Assembly (NCBI GenBank): GCA_028284155.1
Contig: JANQSF010000098.1
Span: 62,001 to 126,000, forward strand
DNA length: 64,000 nt
Origin: Phycisphaeraceae bacterium
GTDB lineage: Bacteria; Planctomycetota; Phycisphaerae; Phycisphaerales; Phycisphaeraceae
Reading direction: 5' to 3'
In this document: positions 34,869 to 48,200 of the stretch, piece by piece
Layout of the letters: each line of letters begins with the position of its first letter
How positions within the stretch are numbered: the first letter of the stretch is position 1
Program-made: the position numbers and the translations under genes
The notes under the pieces: model-generated
What the model was told of the DNA's origin: nothing
What the model saw: the letters and a program-made list of their open reading frames with translations, nothing else
Databases searched by the model: none

Positions 34869-34902
34869 AACGATGGGGCAGACCGGCGTCTGCCCCATCG
34901 TT
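34869..34902 (-). terminator. Terminator of the DUF3467 gene
   Basis: AACGATGGGGCAGAC-CGGC-GTCTGCCCCATCGTT is a perfect 15-bp stem. On the minus strand it follows the DUF3467 stop codon (34940) at a distance of about 40 nt and ends in a T-rich tract. Confidence 0.8.
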
Positions 34903-34939
34903 TGATTAGATCAGTGCAAGGTTGCCGGCGGCGGGCGTT

Positions 34940-35359
34940 TTACGAGCCGCGGCGCTTGTTGTCGTCCAATTCGAGCGCGCCGTAGGTCTGCTCGTACCGC
35001 TGGATCGTTTGGCCGAGCGTGACAGCCAGCCGCTTGGCGGCCCAGGGGTTCATGACCACGCGGTGGTCGATCTTCAGCCGCAGGGCGTTCTGGCCGGCCG
35101 GGCGGAGGCCCTGCGAGAAGTCCAGGAAGATCTCCTCGGCCGTGCCCCACACGCGGGCGTTGCCGCTGTAGGCCGACGGCGTGTTGCGGTCGTCGATCTG
35201 GAGCTGGACCTGCTTCTGCTGGGCGGCGGCGTCGCCGGAGCTGACGGCCTCGATGTCCGCGTTGGCCGGGGCGGCCTCGGCCGAGTGGTCGATCTCAGCC
35301 GCCGGCGCGGCGTCGGTCTCGGCGGGCTTGTCGTCGTTCTTCTTCTTGTTCCGTGCCAT
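34940..35359 (-). CDS. DUF3467-type small protein
   Basis: The 139-residue product starts at MARNKKKNDDKPAETDAAPA, preceded on the minus strand by AAGGAAAG; longer frames upstream are not supported. The first half is charged and Ala/Asp-rich, probably disordered. The second half (VQLQIDDRNTPSAYSGNARV...VMNPWAAKRLAVTLGQTI) matches DUF3467, a small single-domain family known from planctomycetes and other bacteria. Function unknown. A terminator follows the stop. Confidence 0.75.
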   Translation of the reverse strand: MARNKKKNDDKPAETDAAPAAEIDHSAEAAPANADIEAVSSGDAAAQQKQVQLQIDDRNTPSAYSGNARVWGTAEEIFLDFSQGLRPAGQNALRLKIDHRVVMNPWAAKRLAVTLGQTIQRYEQTYGALELDDNKRRGS

Positions 35360-35880
35360 GATCGCTTTCCTTATTAATGGCGGTGTGCGGATCCTCGGAG
35401 GGCGAGGGTTATAACAGACCTTGCCCCCGATGTCCAAATGGGCCCCCATCCTAGTCCGGGCTGTGGAATATGGCTGAATATCCGCGGGAAGAGCGGTCGG
35501 GACACTGGTTTGTCGCGAAACCGAATCGGCCTTCACGAGCCTGCAGGCGGGTTCAATGCCGATCGCCAGTAGCGACACCTCGCCGTTTATCGGCAGGTCG
35601 TTAGGTGGAGAGCCTCGCTGGCGGGCTGGTAGCCAGGGTCGGTTGACCCCTCCTGATCGACGCCGATCGGGGACGACCGGCCGTGCCGGCTCAAAAACAG
35701 GCCCTAACAGATTCATGTTGTCAGCCAAGGATGGTCGATGGCAGACCCCATGCTGGACCCTCGGACGCGCCACGCCCGGACCCGGTCGGCGGTTGTGCTG
35801 CTGACAAAGAGCAGTTACACTCTGCGCCAATCGTCTTCAGCCCGGCAGGCCTTACCGGCGGGTAGGTCTGGTGGGATCAG
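35360..35880. other. Long intergenic region upstream of the giant gene
   Basis: No credible gene is seen. It precedes the promoter and leader of the giant gene (35889-36245). Short ORFs here lack ribosome-binding sites, and none resembles a known family. Confidence 0.5.
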
Positions 35881-35888
35881 TGTATATA

Positions 35889-35913
35889 GGAAAGTTTTCC
35901 ACACGTTATGTGG
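35889..35913. promoter_or_regulatory. Palindromic sites just upstream of the giant-gene promoter
   Basis: GGAAAGTTTTCC (35889-35900) and CCACA-CGTTA-TGTGG (35899-35913) are dyad-symmetric sequences next to the -35 box, in the position of an activator or repressor operator. Confidence 0.4.
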
Positions 35914-35917
35914 CCGC

Positions 35918-35946
35918 TTGACACTATTTTGCCGCATCGCTAGAGT
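35918..35946 (+). promoter_or_regulatory. Sigma70-type promoter of the giant gene
   Basis: TTGACA (35918-35923), a 17-bp spacer and TAGAGT (35941-35946). The -35 is a perfect consensus and the -10 matches four of six bases. Transcription would begin near 35953, giving a leader of about 290 nt. Confidence 0.7.
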
Positions 35947-36124
35947 CGGAACCGATTTTCTGCGGAGTCTGTGTATGGTTGTGCCTTTAACACGTCAGAG
36001 AGCGTCTACTTGCAGCAACAGGGGTCACCCGCAGCCGACCGATCGGTGGCGCGGGTCTTACGCTGTTTAGAGGCACGCAAAGCTTGATTAATCAGATATT
36101 CACTAACAATCACCGCCCGTCTCA

Positions 36125-36199
36125 TGTGTTGAGCGGGCTGTCGTCAGAGACGAAGTTCGGAGACCGGAAAGGCCGTTAGGGTTGAATCCCGCTAACACA
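36125..36199 (+). promoter_or_regulatory. Structured leader element before the giant gene
   Basis: TGTGTTGAGCGGG (36125-36137) pairs with CCCGCTAACACA (36188-36199), a 12-bp stem with one bulge. Inside it TCGTC-AGA-GACGA forms a small hairpin (36141-36153). Alternatively the 3' strand pairs with GTTAGGG (36175-36181) to form a competing hairpin with loop TTGAAT. The two stems cannot coexist. Confidence 0.5.
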
Positions 36200-36245
36200 C
36201 CACGCATCACTCGTTTCCCGGTGATACGCAAAGGGGTAATTTCAG

Positions 36246-39200
36246 ATGTCGAACAGTGCCATTGACAGGAACCACATGGATAACAGCCGTCGTCGGAACA
36301 AGAAAGACAAGGCGGCCCAGCGCCGCGGGTTCCTCGGTCGACTCATGGACCGCGTCCTCGAGTTGCCCACCCTGCTCAGCTCGCAGGTGCAGAGCGAACA
36401 GCTCGCATTGGCCGGCGCCAAGCCCCACTACGGTGTCGATAAGCTCGAACAGCGTATGTTGCTCACCGCGGTCACCGCGGGCGAGGTGTACGTCTGGGAC
36501 CTCGACGGCGGCGGCGCAGGCACCGACATCGGTGCCATCGAAGTCGTCACCGGCACGATCGACGTGACCGATAACGGCGACGGCACGATCGACGTCGACC
36601 TCGATACGGCCGGTGACGTGTCGATCCGCAGCTCGCACGCGGTCGCTGAGATTGTCGACAGCGCAGCGGTAGACGCCACGATCGTCACGGGTGTGTCGGT
36701 TGATCTGGATATTGCCAACGGCGACATCCTCGCCGACGATGCCTCGGCCGAGACGACAGCCGAAGCGCTCAACGGCGACTTGGCGGCCTCCGGCTCGACG
36801 ATCGCCGAGTTCGACCTGTTGGTGGCGGGGTCTGTGCTTGAGGGCCTGACAGTCAACGCCGTCGGGGCTGACCCCGGCGACGTTGAGAACAACAACGCTG
36901 CCGGCGACCTGATCGACGTGGACAGTGTTGACGGCGACGTCAGCATCGACGGGGGCTCCGGTCAGTGGGTTGTCCGTAACAGTCACAACGGGAGTTTCGT
37001 TGTCGGTGGTGATTTGGCGGACGACTTTGACGGCGACTCGTTCGTGGTTGAAAACGGTGACGGCAGCGACGCCACCGACTTCGGCACGACCACGTTCCAG
37101 GTCGACGGCACGGTCGACGGCAACATCATCATCGACGACCAGGACGGCGCGCAGGGTAACTTCCTGTTCGGCGGCGACGTGAACGGCAACATCACATTCA
37201 CGGACGGCCTTGATGGCAACATCAACGCGGGCACGAACGACATCAACGGCGCCGTGACGTTCGACAGTGACGGCGGTAATGATGGCGATTTTGACGGCAC
37301 ACTGACGGCTAACACGGTGACCGGCGCGATCACGGCCGAGAACATCACCGGTGACGTCGACGTGGCCGACGGTGTTGGCGCCAATATCACCGTCGTGGCC
37401 GACTGGAACGGCGACCTCGATCTCGACACCGACGGCGACGGCGTCGGCGAGATCGGCGGCGGCGGCACGCTGTCGATCGGCGGCGAGTTCACGTCGAACG
37501 TGAACGTCGGCACGATCACCGTGCCGCAGATTTACACCGTGGCCGACTGGCTCGGCGGCACGGTGACGGTGGCGAACACCAACCTGGCGGCTGAGACCGA
37601 GCTGGTGATCGACGCCGACGCCGACGACGATGGCGACGGGCACTTGGATACGGTCGACTTGACCAGTGACGACACGGACGGCGGCGACGACTTTGGTCTA
37701 TCGCTGAACGTGGGCGCCAACGGCAGCGGCGTCGGCATTGGTTCCGTTCTCTTCCGCGCCACTGGTGACCATGACTTGGAATTGGCCCTCGCGTCGCGTG
37801 GCCATGTCAACCTGGTCGACATCATTGACGCCGCTCCTGGCGACCCGAGTAACGAGCCTGATCTGGACCTCGTTTCCGACTTCGCGGCCGGCTTTGCGGT
37901 CAGCGGTATCAGCGTGACCGACCCGACCGACACTGTTGAAGGTAACGTCGTTCTGGTCCGTAACACGTCGGGGAACGAAGGTTCGGACATCAACTTCCAA
38001 GGCAACAGCATCACCGCCGACGGCGACGTGATCGATGTGCTGGCTGACGGCAGTATTTCTGGCGCTGGCGGCACGATCACTGCCGACGGCGACGCTGACA
38101 CCGACCCCGAGCCGGGCATGATCGACGACAACGGCGGTGATGTGGACGCGGTCCGCGCCGGCCTGTTTGACGGCACGGGTCTGATCACCAGCTTGACCAT
38201 CAGCGCGCCGTTCGCCAACTTCAACAGCCCCGGCATCCAGGCGACCAGCAACAACATCGACTACTTCCTGACCAGCACGAGCGCGGCCACCACGGCGGCG
38301 ATCACGTTGGCGTTCGGCGCGGACCCGGGCGGTGGTTTCCCTGTCCCGGCGACCCTGACCGCGAACCAGGTCAACGGCCTGGGTGCGGGCGTCGACTTCG
38401 GTGCGACCAGCCGTGACGCGAACCTCGACGCCACGCCGACTCCCAGCGGCGCTTCGACCAACGGTTTCGACGGCGACCAGGTCATCCCGCTGAGTGCTGG
38501 CGGCGCGCAGACCTTCACCGTGGCCGGCATCAGTGTCGGCGACGGGCCCGAGGTCACCCTTGGCGCCAACGGCACCGACGCCGACGACATCACCGGCGGC
38601 GGCCCCGGCGTGACCAACCAGGAATCCGGCAACAACATGTTCATCGACGGCATGTTGACCGGCGGCATCGACGTGGACGACCGCTCGGGTGCGGTCGAAG
38701 ACGGCCTCGGTGTCTGGAACGCCCTGTTCCTGACGACCGTCGGCGCGACCGCCTTCATCGAGTTCGAGGACATCGAGTCGATCGCTAACCTGCTGCCTCC
38801 GGGCATCGTGGTTCCGGGCGTCGGCATCAACCCGTTCACCGGCCTGCTGCCGGCTCAGAGCTTCGGCCCGACCGCGTTGGACACGCCTTCGACCATCCCC
38901 GGCTCGATCAACCAGAAGGTGCCTGCCGGCTTCTCGTTCGTCCAGTTCTTTACCAGCGGTGCCGGTGAGTTCGACAACTTCTTCGGTGTCATCAACCCGG
39001 GCGCGGAAGACGGTGAGCTGAACTACTCGGGCGTCGATCTCGGTGCGACCACGCAGGTTGACTTCTTCCAGTTCCAGGGCGACTCGGCCATGGAATCGAC
39101 CCTGTCGCACGACGTGGTCGAGATGGTCACGGTCGGTGCGGCCACGACGGTTGAATACGTCCAGATCGAAGGGGACACGAACGTCATCCGCATCCTCGAC

Positions 39201-42200
39201 GGCGGCACGGACGGTGACGCCACGACCGACGTTGACGACGAAGACGGCAACGCGCTGCTCTTCGGCGGTGCACAGGTCGGTTTCGATACGGCGCTCTTCG
39301 GCGTGTTCGAAACGGTTAACGCCTCTTCGTTCCTCGGCGGCGGCCCCGGTGCCTTGCCGGCGGCTGGCGTGACCAGCATCATCGACCCGGGCCTTGACGC
39401 CACCTACGGCGACACGGCCGCTGACGACGACTTCGTCATCGGCGGCGAGGGCGCCGGCGGCGCTTCGGCCCCGGGTAACGACCTGGGCTCGATCTACATC
39501 GAAGGCTCGACCAACATCGCCAACGCCGGCGCGTTTGCGGCCGGTGGCGGGAACACGACCCTGGCAGTGGCGGGTAGCCTGCTCGGCATCGGGGCCGGCG
39601 GCGCGCCCGTGACCAACGCGATCGAAACGGTCGACATCGAGTCGGGCGTGGGCTTCATCGACAGCAACCTCGACGGCGCCGGTGACTCCGGCGCGTTTGA
39701 CTCGGACTTCCAGGGCGACACGCTGATCGGCAGCTCGTGGGCCTCGGGTGCGGCGGACATCGCCGGCGGTTATCTCAACGGCGCGGCGGCTGAGACGGTG
39801 ACCATCGGCCTGCCGAAGGTCAGCAGCATCGGCGGCGATGGCCAGGCGTTCGAGGCAGGCGCGCAGGCCGACACCAACGGCGCGGCGGTCGGTTCGCTCG
39901 GTACGCCGGCGGCCCCGATCAGCATCGAGGTTGACGGCCAGTTCGGTAACACGCAGGGCGTGATCGGCGGCGGCTTCTCCGTCGGCGACGTGAACTCGAT
40001 CGACGACAGCGTCGTGACGATCACCGGCGGCGACGGCTTCATTACGGCCGACGACGCCAGCGCGACCGTGGTCGTGAATCACGAATACGCTTTGGGTTCG
40101 GACAACATCATCGGCGACTTCAACGGCGGCGGCGGTCCGGAAGTTGACATCCCGACGGCTTGGGCGGCTGGCTTCGCGGCCGGCAGCGCGTTCGTGGCCA
40201 ACGGCGACGCGACGGAAGAGTCCGACGACCTGCTCATCGACGGTACGGCTCACTTCCAGAACTCGGTCTTCGCCGGCGCGGAACTGCCGCTCGGCACGGC
40301 CGCGGTGGCTGACGTCGTCGGCCAATTCGGTGCGGGCGACGACGCGGACGTGACCCTGCTGGCGACGGCCGGCAGCTACGGCACGCAGGCCGCTCCGGGT
40401 GCCATTGTCGCCACCGGCGCTTCGCCGGGCGACGTGGCCATCGATATCACGACGGCCCTCGACGTGACCACGCTGATCGCGGCGGGCACGGGCGACGGCG
40501 GCAGCATCCTTGGTGACATCTCGGCCAACACGGCCAACGTGAGCGGCCGCGGCATCATCGACACCGTCGCCATTGCCGACGACAACGTCGGTGCGGCCGA
40601 CGGTTCGAACGACTACGTCTCCGGCGGCGTGATCACCGACGTGGCGCTGATCGCCGGTGCGACCGAGGTCGGTGCGGCCGCTGACGGTGTCGGCGACGTG
40701 CTGGTTGATGTCCTCGCCGGTGTGACCGACGCGGTCCGCGGTATCGACGTTGAGACCGCCGGCTTCGTCTGGAACGGCGGCATCGGCGATATCACCAATC
40801 TGCTCATCCGTGCGGACGGTAACACCGGCCACACGACCAACGGCAACGACGTTGCCGCAAGCGACGACATCACGAACGTGGTGATCGCCGCGGCCGGCGG
40901 CAGCGAGACGCTGGGCGGCTTGGCCGGCCACGTCATCGCGATGAAGAACCTGGCGGCGGCGAACAGTGAGGGCGGCGGCTTCGTCGACCCGAACCTGGAC
41001 GCCGGCCTTGACACGTTCGACGAGCAGCAGGTCAACACGCTGGGCGACGGCGCCACGGCGTTCGAAGGTGACGCCGGCGAGTCGGAACTGTTCTCGTACT
41101 CGGTCTACGCCGGTGCGATCAACAACTCGTCCAACGGTGGCAACATCAACGCCGGTGCGTTTGTTGCCGATCTTCAGGTCGGTCGTGACGGCGAAGGCAC
41201 GGACACGATCCGCGCCGACGGCGACATCGTCGATCTCTACATCAACTCCGGCCTGAACGACGGCGACGCGGCGATCAACGAGGTGGTCTTCACCTCGGTG
41301 CTGGCCGGCTTCGACCCGAACGGTGCGCTGGTCAACGGCAACGGTGATATCTCCGTGTCCGGCGACAACAGCAACGTCATCGTGGCCGACGACAACATCG
41401 GTGTCGACTCGACCGACGGCACGATCGACGACGCGTTGATCCAGGCCACCGACGACATCACGAACCTGATCCTCGCCGCCGGCGGCGACGCGGCCTTCGG
41501 CATCACGCAGATGCACATGGCCGGCAACACCATGGGCGTGCCCGATGCCCCGGTGACGGGTCTCGGTGACGACGACGGCGGCAACATCTTCACGTCGGTT
41601 CGCGCCGGCGTGGGCGACCCGGTTGGCGGTGCGATTGGCGGCGCCAGCGACGGCACGATCAATGTGATCTACGCCCTGGCTGACAGCGACGTGGGTGCCT
41701 CGGACGGCACGGACGACATCGCGGCCAGCGGTGACATCATCATGATGACCTCGGTCGCCGGCTTCTCGAACAGCGGTTCGGATGACGACGCCGACGGCTT
41801 CATCGACGGCATCGGTAACTTCCTGCTCGACGTGATCGCCGGCGTGACCGCCGCGACGGTTGGCCTGGCGATCGACCAGGACTCCGGTGCGTTGACCAGC
41901 GGCTCGTTCGACGGCCACGGCGGCATCATTGACATCGCCGTGCGTGCCGACGGCCGTGTTGGTCGTGTGGACGGTTCGAGCAACATCGCCGCTCAGGACG
42001 AGATCGTCGGCGTGACCCTGATCGCCGAAGGCCGCGAGGGCGGCGGCGTCGACCCGGCCGGCCTCCGTACGCCGGAAAGCATGCTGAACCTGGCCGCCTC
42101 GGCTGTGAACGCCGACCCGGACAAGGAGCCGATCACGCAGGACACGTTGGCTGAGGTCGTGGCCGGCAACAAGGGCGCGGCTTACATGACCATCCTGCTG

Positions 42201-45200
42201 TCGGACACTGACGACACGGGTGACGACATCGACGTGCTCAACGGCAACGTCGGTGACGCCGGTGAGGTCGGCGCTCCGGGCGTCGAGCAGTCGGTGCTGA
42301 TCGACATCAACGCCGGTGCGGACTTCGACCCGAACGGCAGCTTCGCCAACACGGCCCTGTCGACCAGCGACCTGCAGATCAACGCGGTCGTTGCGGACGC
42401 GAACATCGGCCACTCGTCGGCTGAGGGCTTCAACGTTTGGCGTGCCGACCACGACGTCGACATCACCTACATCGACGCCGGCGGCAACGACGTGGACGAC
42501 AACAACACCGAAAGCTTCCTGGTCAGTGTCTACGCGGGCATCGAGCAGGACGGCACGACCGTGCCGGTGCTGAACAGCGTCGCCTCGGGCGGCGTGGCGC
42601 CGGACATGGTGCTGCCGGGCGGCCCGTTCACGGTCATCCCGGGCCCGGCTATCTTCGGTGACTTGAAGATCGGCCTGCTGGTTGCGGATGACAACATCGG
42701 CGCCGGCGGTCAGCTTGAGAACGAAGGCATCATCGCTTCGGGCAGCATTGCTCTGAACAAGGCTGAGGCCGGCGGCCTCGTTCGCCGCGGCGGTGCGGGC
42801 TTCGAAGAGCAGATCTTCCCGGACACGCAAGAATTTGACGACGGCGGTTCGTTCCTGGTCAACATGGTCGCCGGCTGGCGTGGCCAGAACTCGACCAACG
42901 AGACGACCCAGGCCGGCTACCTCGTCGATGGCGCCGGTGACGGCACCAGCGCGTTGCTCGACAACGACATCGACCAGGGCAACCTGTTCATCGGCGTCAT
43001 CGCCGTGGACGACGATCTGGGCGAGAACCCGACGGTCGACCCGGTCGCGGCGGCGCCGCACCTGCCGACCTTCGCGGCCGACACCGGCAACGTCTTCTCG
43101 GCGGCCGGCGGCGGCTTGGACGGGTACATGGCCATCGTGATCGGCAAGCTGCTGGTCGGCCAGAGCTTCACCAGCCTGTCGGGCGACAGCTACGGCGGCG
43201 CCAGCTCGGTGAACGGCGGCGCGATTACGCAGCGTGGCCAGGACGGCATCCTGGGCACGGCCGACGACAACACGCTGACGCGCAGCGTCGGCGACATGAA
43301 CGTTGACATCGTCGCCGGTGTCGAGGTCTCCACGTGGGACCCGATCCGTGCGAACATCAACGACGTCTCGACCAGCCTGCCCGGCGGTGCCTACCCGCAG
43401 TTGGCCGGCGGCATCGGCCGAATCAACCCGCAGACCGGCAAGCCCGGTGTGAAGGGTGACGTCTACAACGACGACATCAAGGGCACGAAGAATGGCCAGG
43501 GCATGGTCTTCGGCACGTCGATCGAAAGCGCGCCGCAAGCCACCATGAACCTGGGCGACTTCGACCACGTCATCCGCGTGGCCAAGAACCTGACGGTCAA
43601 CCCGTTGATCGGTATGCCGGACATGGCGCCGTTCATCCCGGATGACGAAGACACCAACTTCAATCCGGATATCCCCAATGGCGAAAGCCTCGGCGGATTC
43701 GAGGGCAACGGTAACGTCAACTCGACGATCCTGGCCGGCTCGGACGTTGAAGTGAACTTCAACATCCGCGGTAACTTCGTCGGCCGTGACGGCGTCGGCG
43801 GCCGCGCGGTCATCGCCGCGGCGTCCTACCTGGGCGATGGCGACGACGGCTCGGGCTACTTCAGCAACCCGAACATGCTCATCATCCGCACGGCCGACCC
43901 GGGCGAAGACTGGGAATTCATGACCGCCGACGACGTGGCTTGGCCCGCGATCGACGGTGACTTCGTCGGCTCGCTCAACTCCGGTGCCTTCGTGCCCTTC
44001 GACAACTCGGGCAACAACCCGTTCAACGAGAACGACCGTGGTCCGGAGCAGGTCGGTAAGGTTCTGACGCTTGGTGAACTGAAGGTCGGTGTGGACTCCG
44101 AAGACGGCGGCATGCTGGATTCGCTGATGAACGGCTCCGGCTATGACGGCATGTTCAACGTCGGCCGCATCCGTGGCGAGTTCAACGGCACGGTGGGTGA
44201 CAATGGCATCACGCTGGCCGAGGCCCTGCAGGGCATCGAGACGCTGGCCGACCGCACCTTCCTGGGCACGACGACGTTCAGCTCGACCGACGACATGCTC
44301 CTCAACGTCTTCGTCATGGGCCGACCGTTCGGCACGGGCGAGGCGGTTGACCTGCTCGGTGGCCAGGGTGCTGAAGGCACCGTGACACCGAACCCGGCCG
44401 ACGGCGATGTCAACGCCCTGAGCGTCCTGTCCTTCGGTGAGATCACCCAGGGTGGTTTCGAGAAGGATGGCGGCGCCGACGGCACGATGGGCATCGTCGC
44501 GACCGACATGATCGAGTTCTCGTTCATCCTGTCGAACGTGGACGCCATTACGGCGATCAACACGTCCGACTTCGACATCACGGCCCCGGTCGATCAGCCC
44601 AGCGCCCCCGGCGACCCGTCCGATCCCTCGACGGAACTGGCGTTGAACGTGGGCATGGGCGGCAACGTCCAGGGCAACGATATCGACATCGTGGTTGAGT
44701 CGAAGGGCTTCGGCCAGGGTGCGATCTGGGGCGAGATGGTCGCGGCCGGCTTCGACATCTTCACGCGGATCGACACCGGCGGCGCGGCCTCGGCCAACGT
44801 CCAGGCCCCGGTCGGCTCGGTTGCGACCGCGCCGAAGACGCCGAGCTTCGCTCACAGCTTCGGTTTCGGTAACAACGACGCCCTGCTCATCGCGGAAGAC
44901 CAGGACCCGACGAACGGCCTCGAGGTCGGCGACATCGGCCTGGGCTTCTTCGGTGCCGGTAACGATATCGACAGCAGTCACGCCGACGGCGGCGAGGGTG
45001 CGATGCGGGCCGGCCTGGTTGCGCAGGACGACATCCAGTTCTACGAGATCGGCACGATCGGCGGTAACCCGACCGACAACGACCCGTTCTTCCTCGACTA
45101 CGACGGCGATGGCACGGCCGACCGTGACTTCGACGTGGCTGCCGGCCTGAACGTGAACCTGGGCATCAGCCCGTTCGCGGCGTCCGGCCTGTTCAACGGC

Positions 45201-48200
45201 GGCGAGAACGCCGGCGTCTTCCTGGCTGGTGACGATATCTACGCCGGCCGCTTGGAAGGCTCGGTCGCGACCCCGCCGGTCGTGATCCCCGGTGACACGT
45301 TCCAGGTGACGATCGATGGTACGAACACGGCCAACGCGTTCGACACGGTCGGCTTCTTCTCGGACGGCTCGGGCGTCGTGGACGACACGATCAGCCTGCC
45401 GGCCGCGTTCAACCCGGCCACACTGGCGCTCGGTGGCGTGCCCGCGGGCGCGACGCTGAACTCGGTTCAGGTCACCGCCAATGGTTCGATTCTGCCCGGT
45501 ACGCCGTTCGGCGGCGTGAATGCCTTTGTGGCTCCGTTCGGTGTCGGCTCGCAGTTCTTCGAGAACCCGAGCGTGACGTTCACAATTGGCATCCAGCTCA
45601 CGTCGATCACCGCCAACTCGACGATCACCGGTCCGGGCGTGAACCTGCCGTTCGCGTTCGCCCCGACGGTCTCGGAAGTCGGTGGCGGGACGGGTCTGGC
45701 ATTGCCGCAGAACCGCAGCCTCGCCCCCGGGGAGAACGTTGAGTTCATCGTCGAGGGTAGCTCCAGCGCCAGCGGTGTGAACCCTGGTACGGCCGCCTAC
45801 ACGGGCAACGGCACCGTGGACTTCACGCTCACGACGAATGGCACGATCGTTGACCAGGACAGCAACACGGGTGGCGATCCGGCCGCGGCCAACACCGCCA
45901 TCCGCGACCCGCAGTTCGGCGGCGACGTGACGATCGTCTACAACTACTCGACCAACGACGTCATCATCCCGGGCACGCCGGGCGGTAAGCAGCGTGTCAT
46001 CAAGGAAGACAAGGTCCTGTTCACTGTGCAGGGCAACGGCACGCCCAGCGTGAGCCAGGGCAGCTTCGATGATTCGTTCCGCCTCGTGTCCGGTATCGAG
46101 GACCAGTTGACGGGTGAAGAGCTGTTCAACGGCTTCGAGAACTTCGTCGGCACGGAACTCGAGATCGATGACGACGACGAAGACGGCGTCTTGGACGGCC
46201 CCTCGGGCAACATCGACGCCGAGCTGATCGCCGGTGACGACTTCCAGGGCATCATCGACGCGGGCGACGTGCTCCAGCGGTTCAACGGCTACTTCGGCCG
46301 AATCGATCTGAACTCGGATCGAATCGACGACGGTGCGTCGGCCAAGATGCCGGGCGGCAAGCTGCTCGGTTCGGGTGTCGTCGAGGGCGACTGGAACGGT
46401 CTGCTCCACGCCGGCGCCGGTATCGATCTCAACATCCTGACGTCCCCGGACAACGACCTCCAGGGCAACATCGGCGAGTCGCCGGACGACGGCAGCTATA
46501 TCTACGCGGGTGGCACGATCAATGTCGAAGACATGAATATGCCGGGCCCCAAGGGCGGCATCCTCGCCGAGGATGACATCGAGGCCGAGATCGTTGCCGG
46601 CTTCAGCATCAACGGCGGCAACCTGCTCGGTAACGTCGTAGCTGAAGAGACCATCCACCACATCGAGGTGTTTGGTTCGCTCGGTCGCGCCGGCTTCGAC
46701 AGCGTGATCTACGCCGGTCACGAGGTTGAGAACTTCTTCATCGGTGACGACTTCCTGATTCCGCAGGAACAGGAAGACGGCGATTACGAGGCCGTCATCC
46801 TGCGTGAAGGCAACCGCCACAACGAGGTGTACAACGGCGACAACGAGCCGCAACTCGGCAACGCCGACTTCGGCATCGTCTACAGCGACATCCTGTTCGG
46901 CGGTGTGGAAGACGAAGAAGGCGGAGCCCAGGGTCTGGATGTGATCAACCTCAACGGCTCGGCCGGCGACGCGGAGCTGTTCGTCAGCAACGCGATCTCC
47001 GACCAGGCGGCTGTTGTGATCGGTCTCTACCGCGGCTTCGACCAGTTGACGATCTCGATGGGCGGCGGCGTCCGGTCGTACCACTTTGACGGGCCGGTTC
47101 CGACGGCGGGCGTTGGCCTGTTCGTCTTCGAGGGCGGCAACGCCGCGCCGGACATCTACGCGTACGACGCGACGACGTTCACGCTCGACAACGACAACGA
47201 GACGGACGACCTGGAAGGTCCGGGCGCTGACAACATCGACCTCGAGATCATCGGTGCGGGCATGGGCCCGGGTCTCGGTTCGGCCGGCCACATCGTCGCG
47301 CTTGACGGCGTCAACGAGATCCACATCGTCAACGGCGGTGTGGAACGCGTGACGGTCGATGACGACTACGACATCGAAACCGACCTGGACAACATCCGTG
47401 ACAACATCCTTGGCACGGCCATGTTCAACATGTTCCCGTTCTTCACGAACTCGCTCCCGCCGAAGTCGGCCCTCAACTTCGCGGCCAACAACGCCAAGAA
47501 CGAGGCCGACCTCGAGAACCTGAACGTCGAGTTCGACATCGGTACAGCCGGCCTGAACAACCTGACGGGTCTGCTGGCTGACAAGAGCAACTACGCCGTC
47601 TTCGTCGAAGGCGATATCGAAGAGCACATCACGTCGGAAGACGGTTCGGTCGGCAACGTCGTTGTCGGTCGCCGTATCCACGACTCGCCGGGCCTGGTCA
47701 ACATCTGGGACGCGGACGTGGACGACATCGGCGTGGCCTTCTTGGTCGATGCGATCAGCACGGACAGCAAGATGACCGTGCTGGCGAACAACGGCATCTT
47801 CGGCGAGCAGATCACCGTGGTGATCCCGGCCGACGTCAACGCGGCTGAGTTCCTCAACACAGGTGTGATTGACACCGGTGATGGCGGCACGGGCGGCACC
47901 GGCGGCGCAGGTGGTACCGGCGGCACAGGTTCGACCGGCAGCGGTGGCACGGGTAATGGTGGCACCGGTGGCACGGGTGGTTCCGGTGCCGGCGGCGCAA
48001 CCGGTGAAGTGAACATCGAGATCCTGCCCGATGGCAACCAGGCCATCACCGTGACCGAGACCGGCGACGGCGGCATCACGTTCGTCGGCGTCGACAGCGG
48101 TCCGGAAACCCTGGTCATCTTCGGTGCCGGCGACGGCCAGGAGACCATCCTGGACGCCGAAACGGTGACCATGATGGAAGCCATGGGCAGCAAGGTGCTG

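Noticed and set aside
36071..36245. Cyclic di-GMP class I riboswitch before the giant gene
   Set aside because: ACGCAAAG is reminiscent of the motif, but the surrounding conserved segments and the P1-P2-P3 order could not be assembled. Kept only as an uncharacterised leader.
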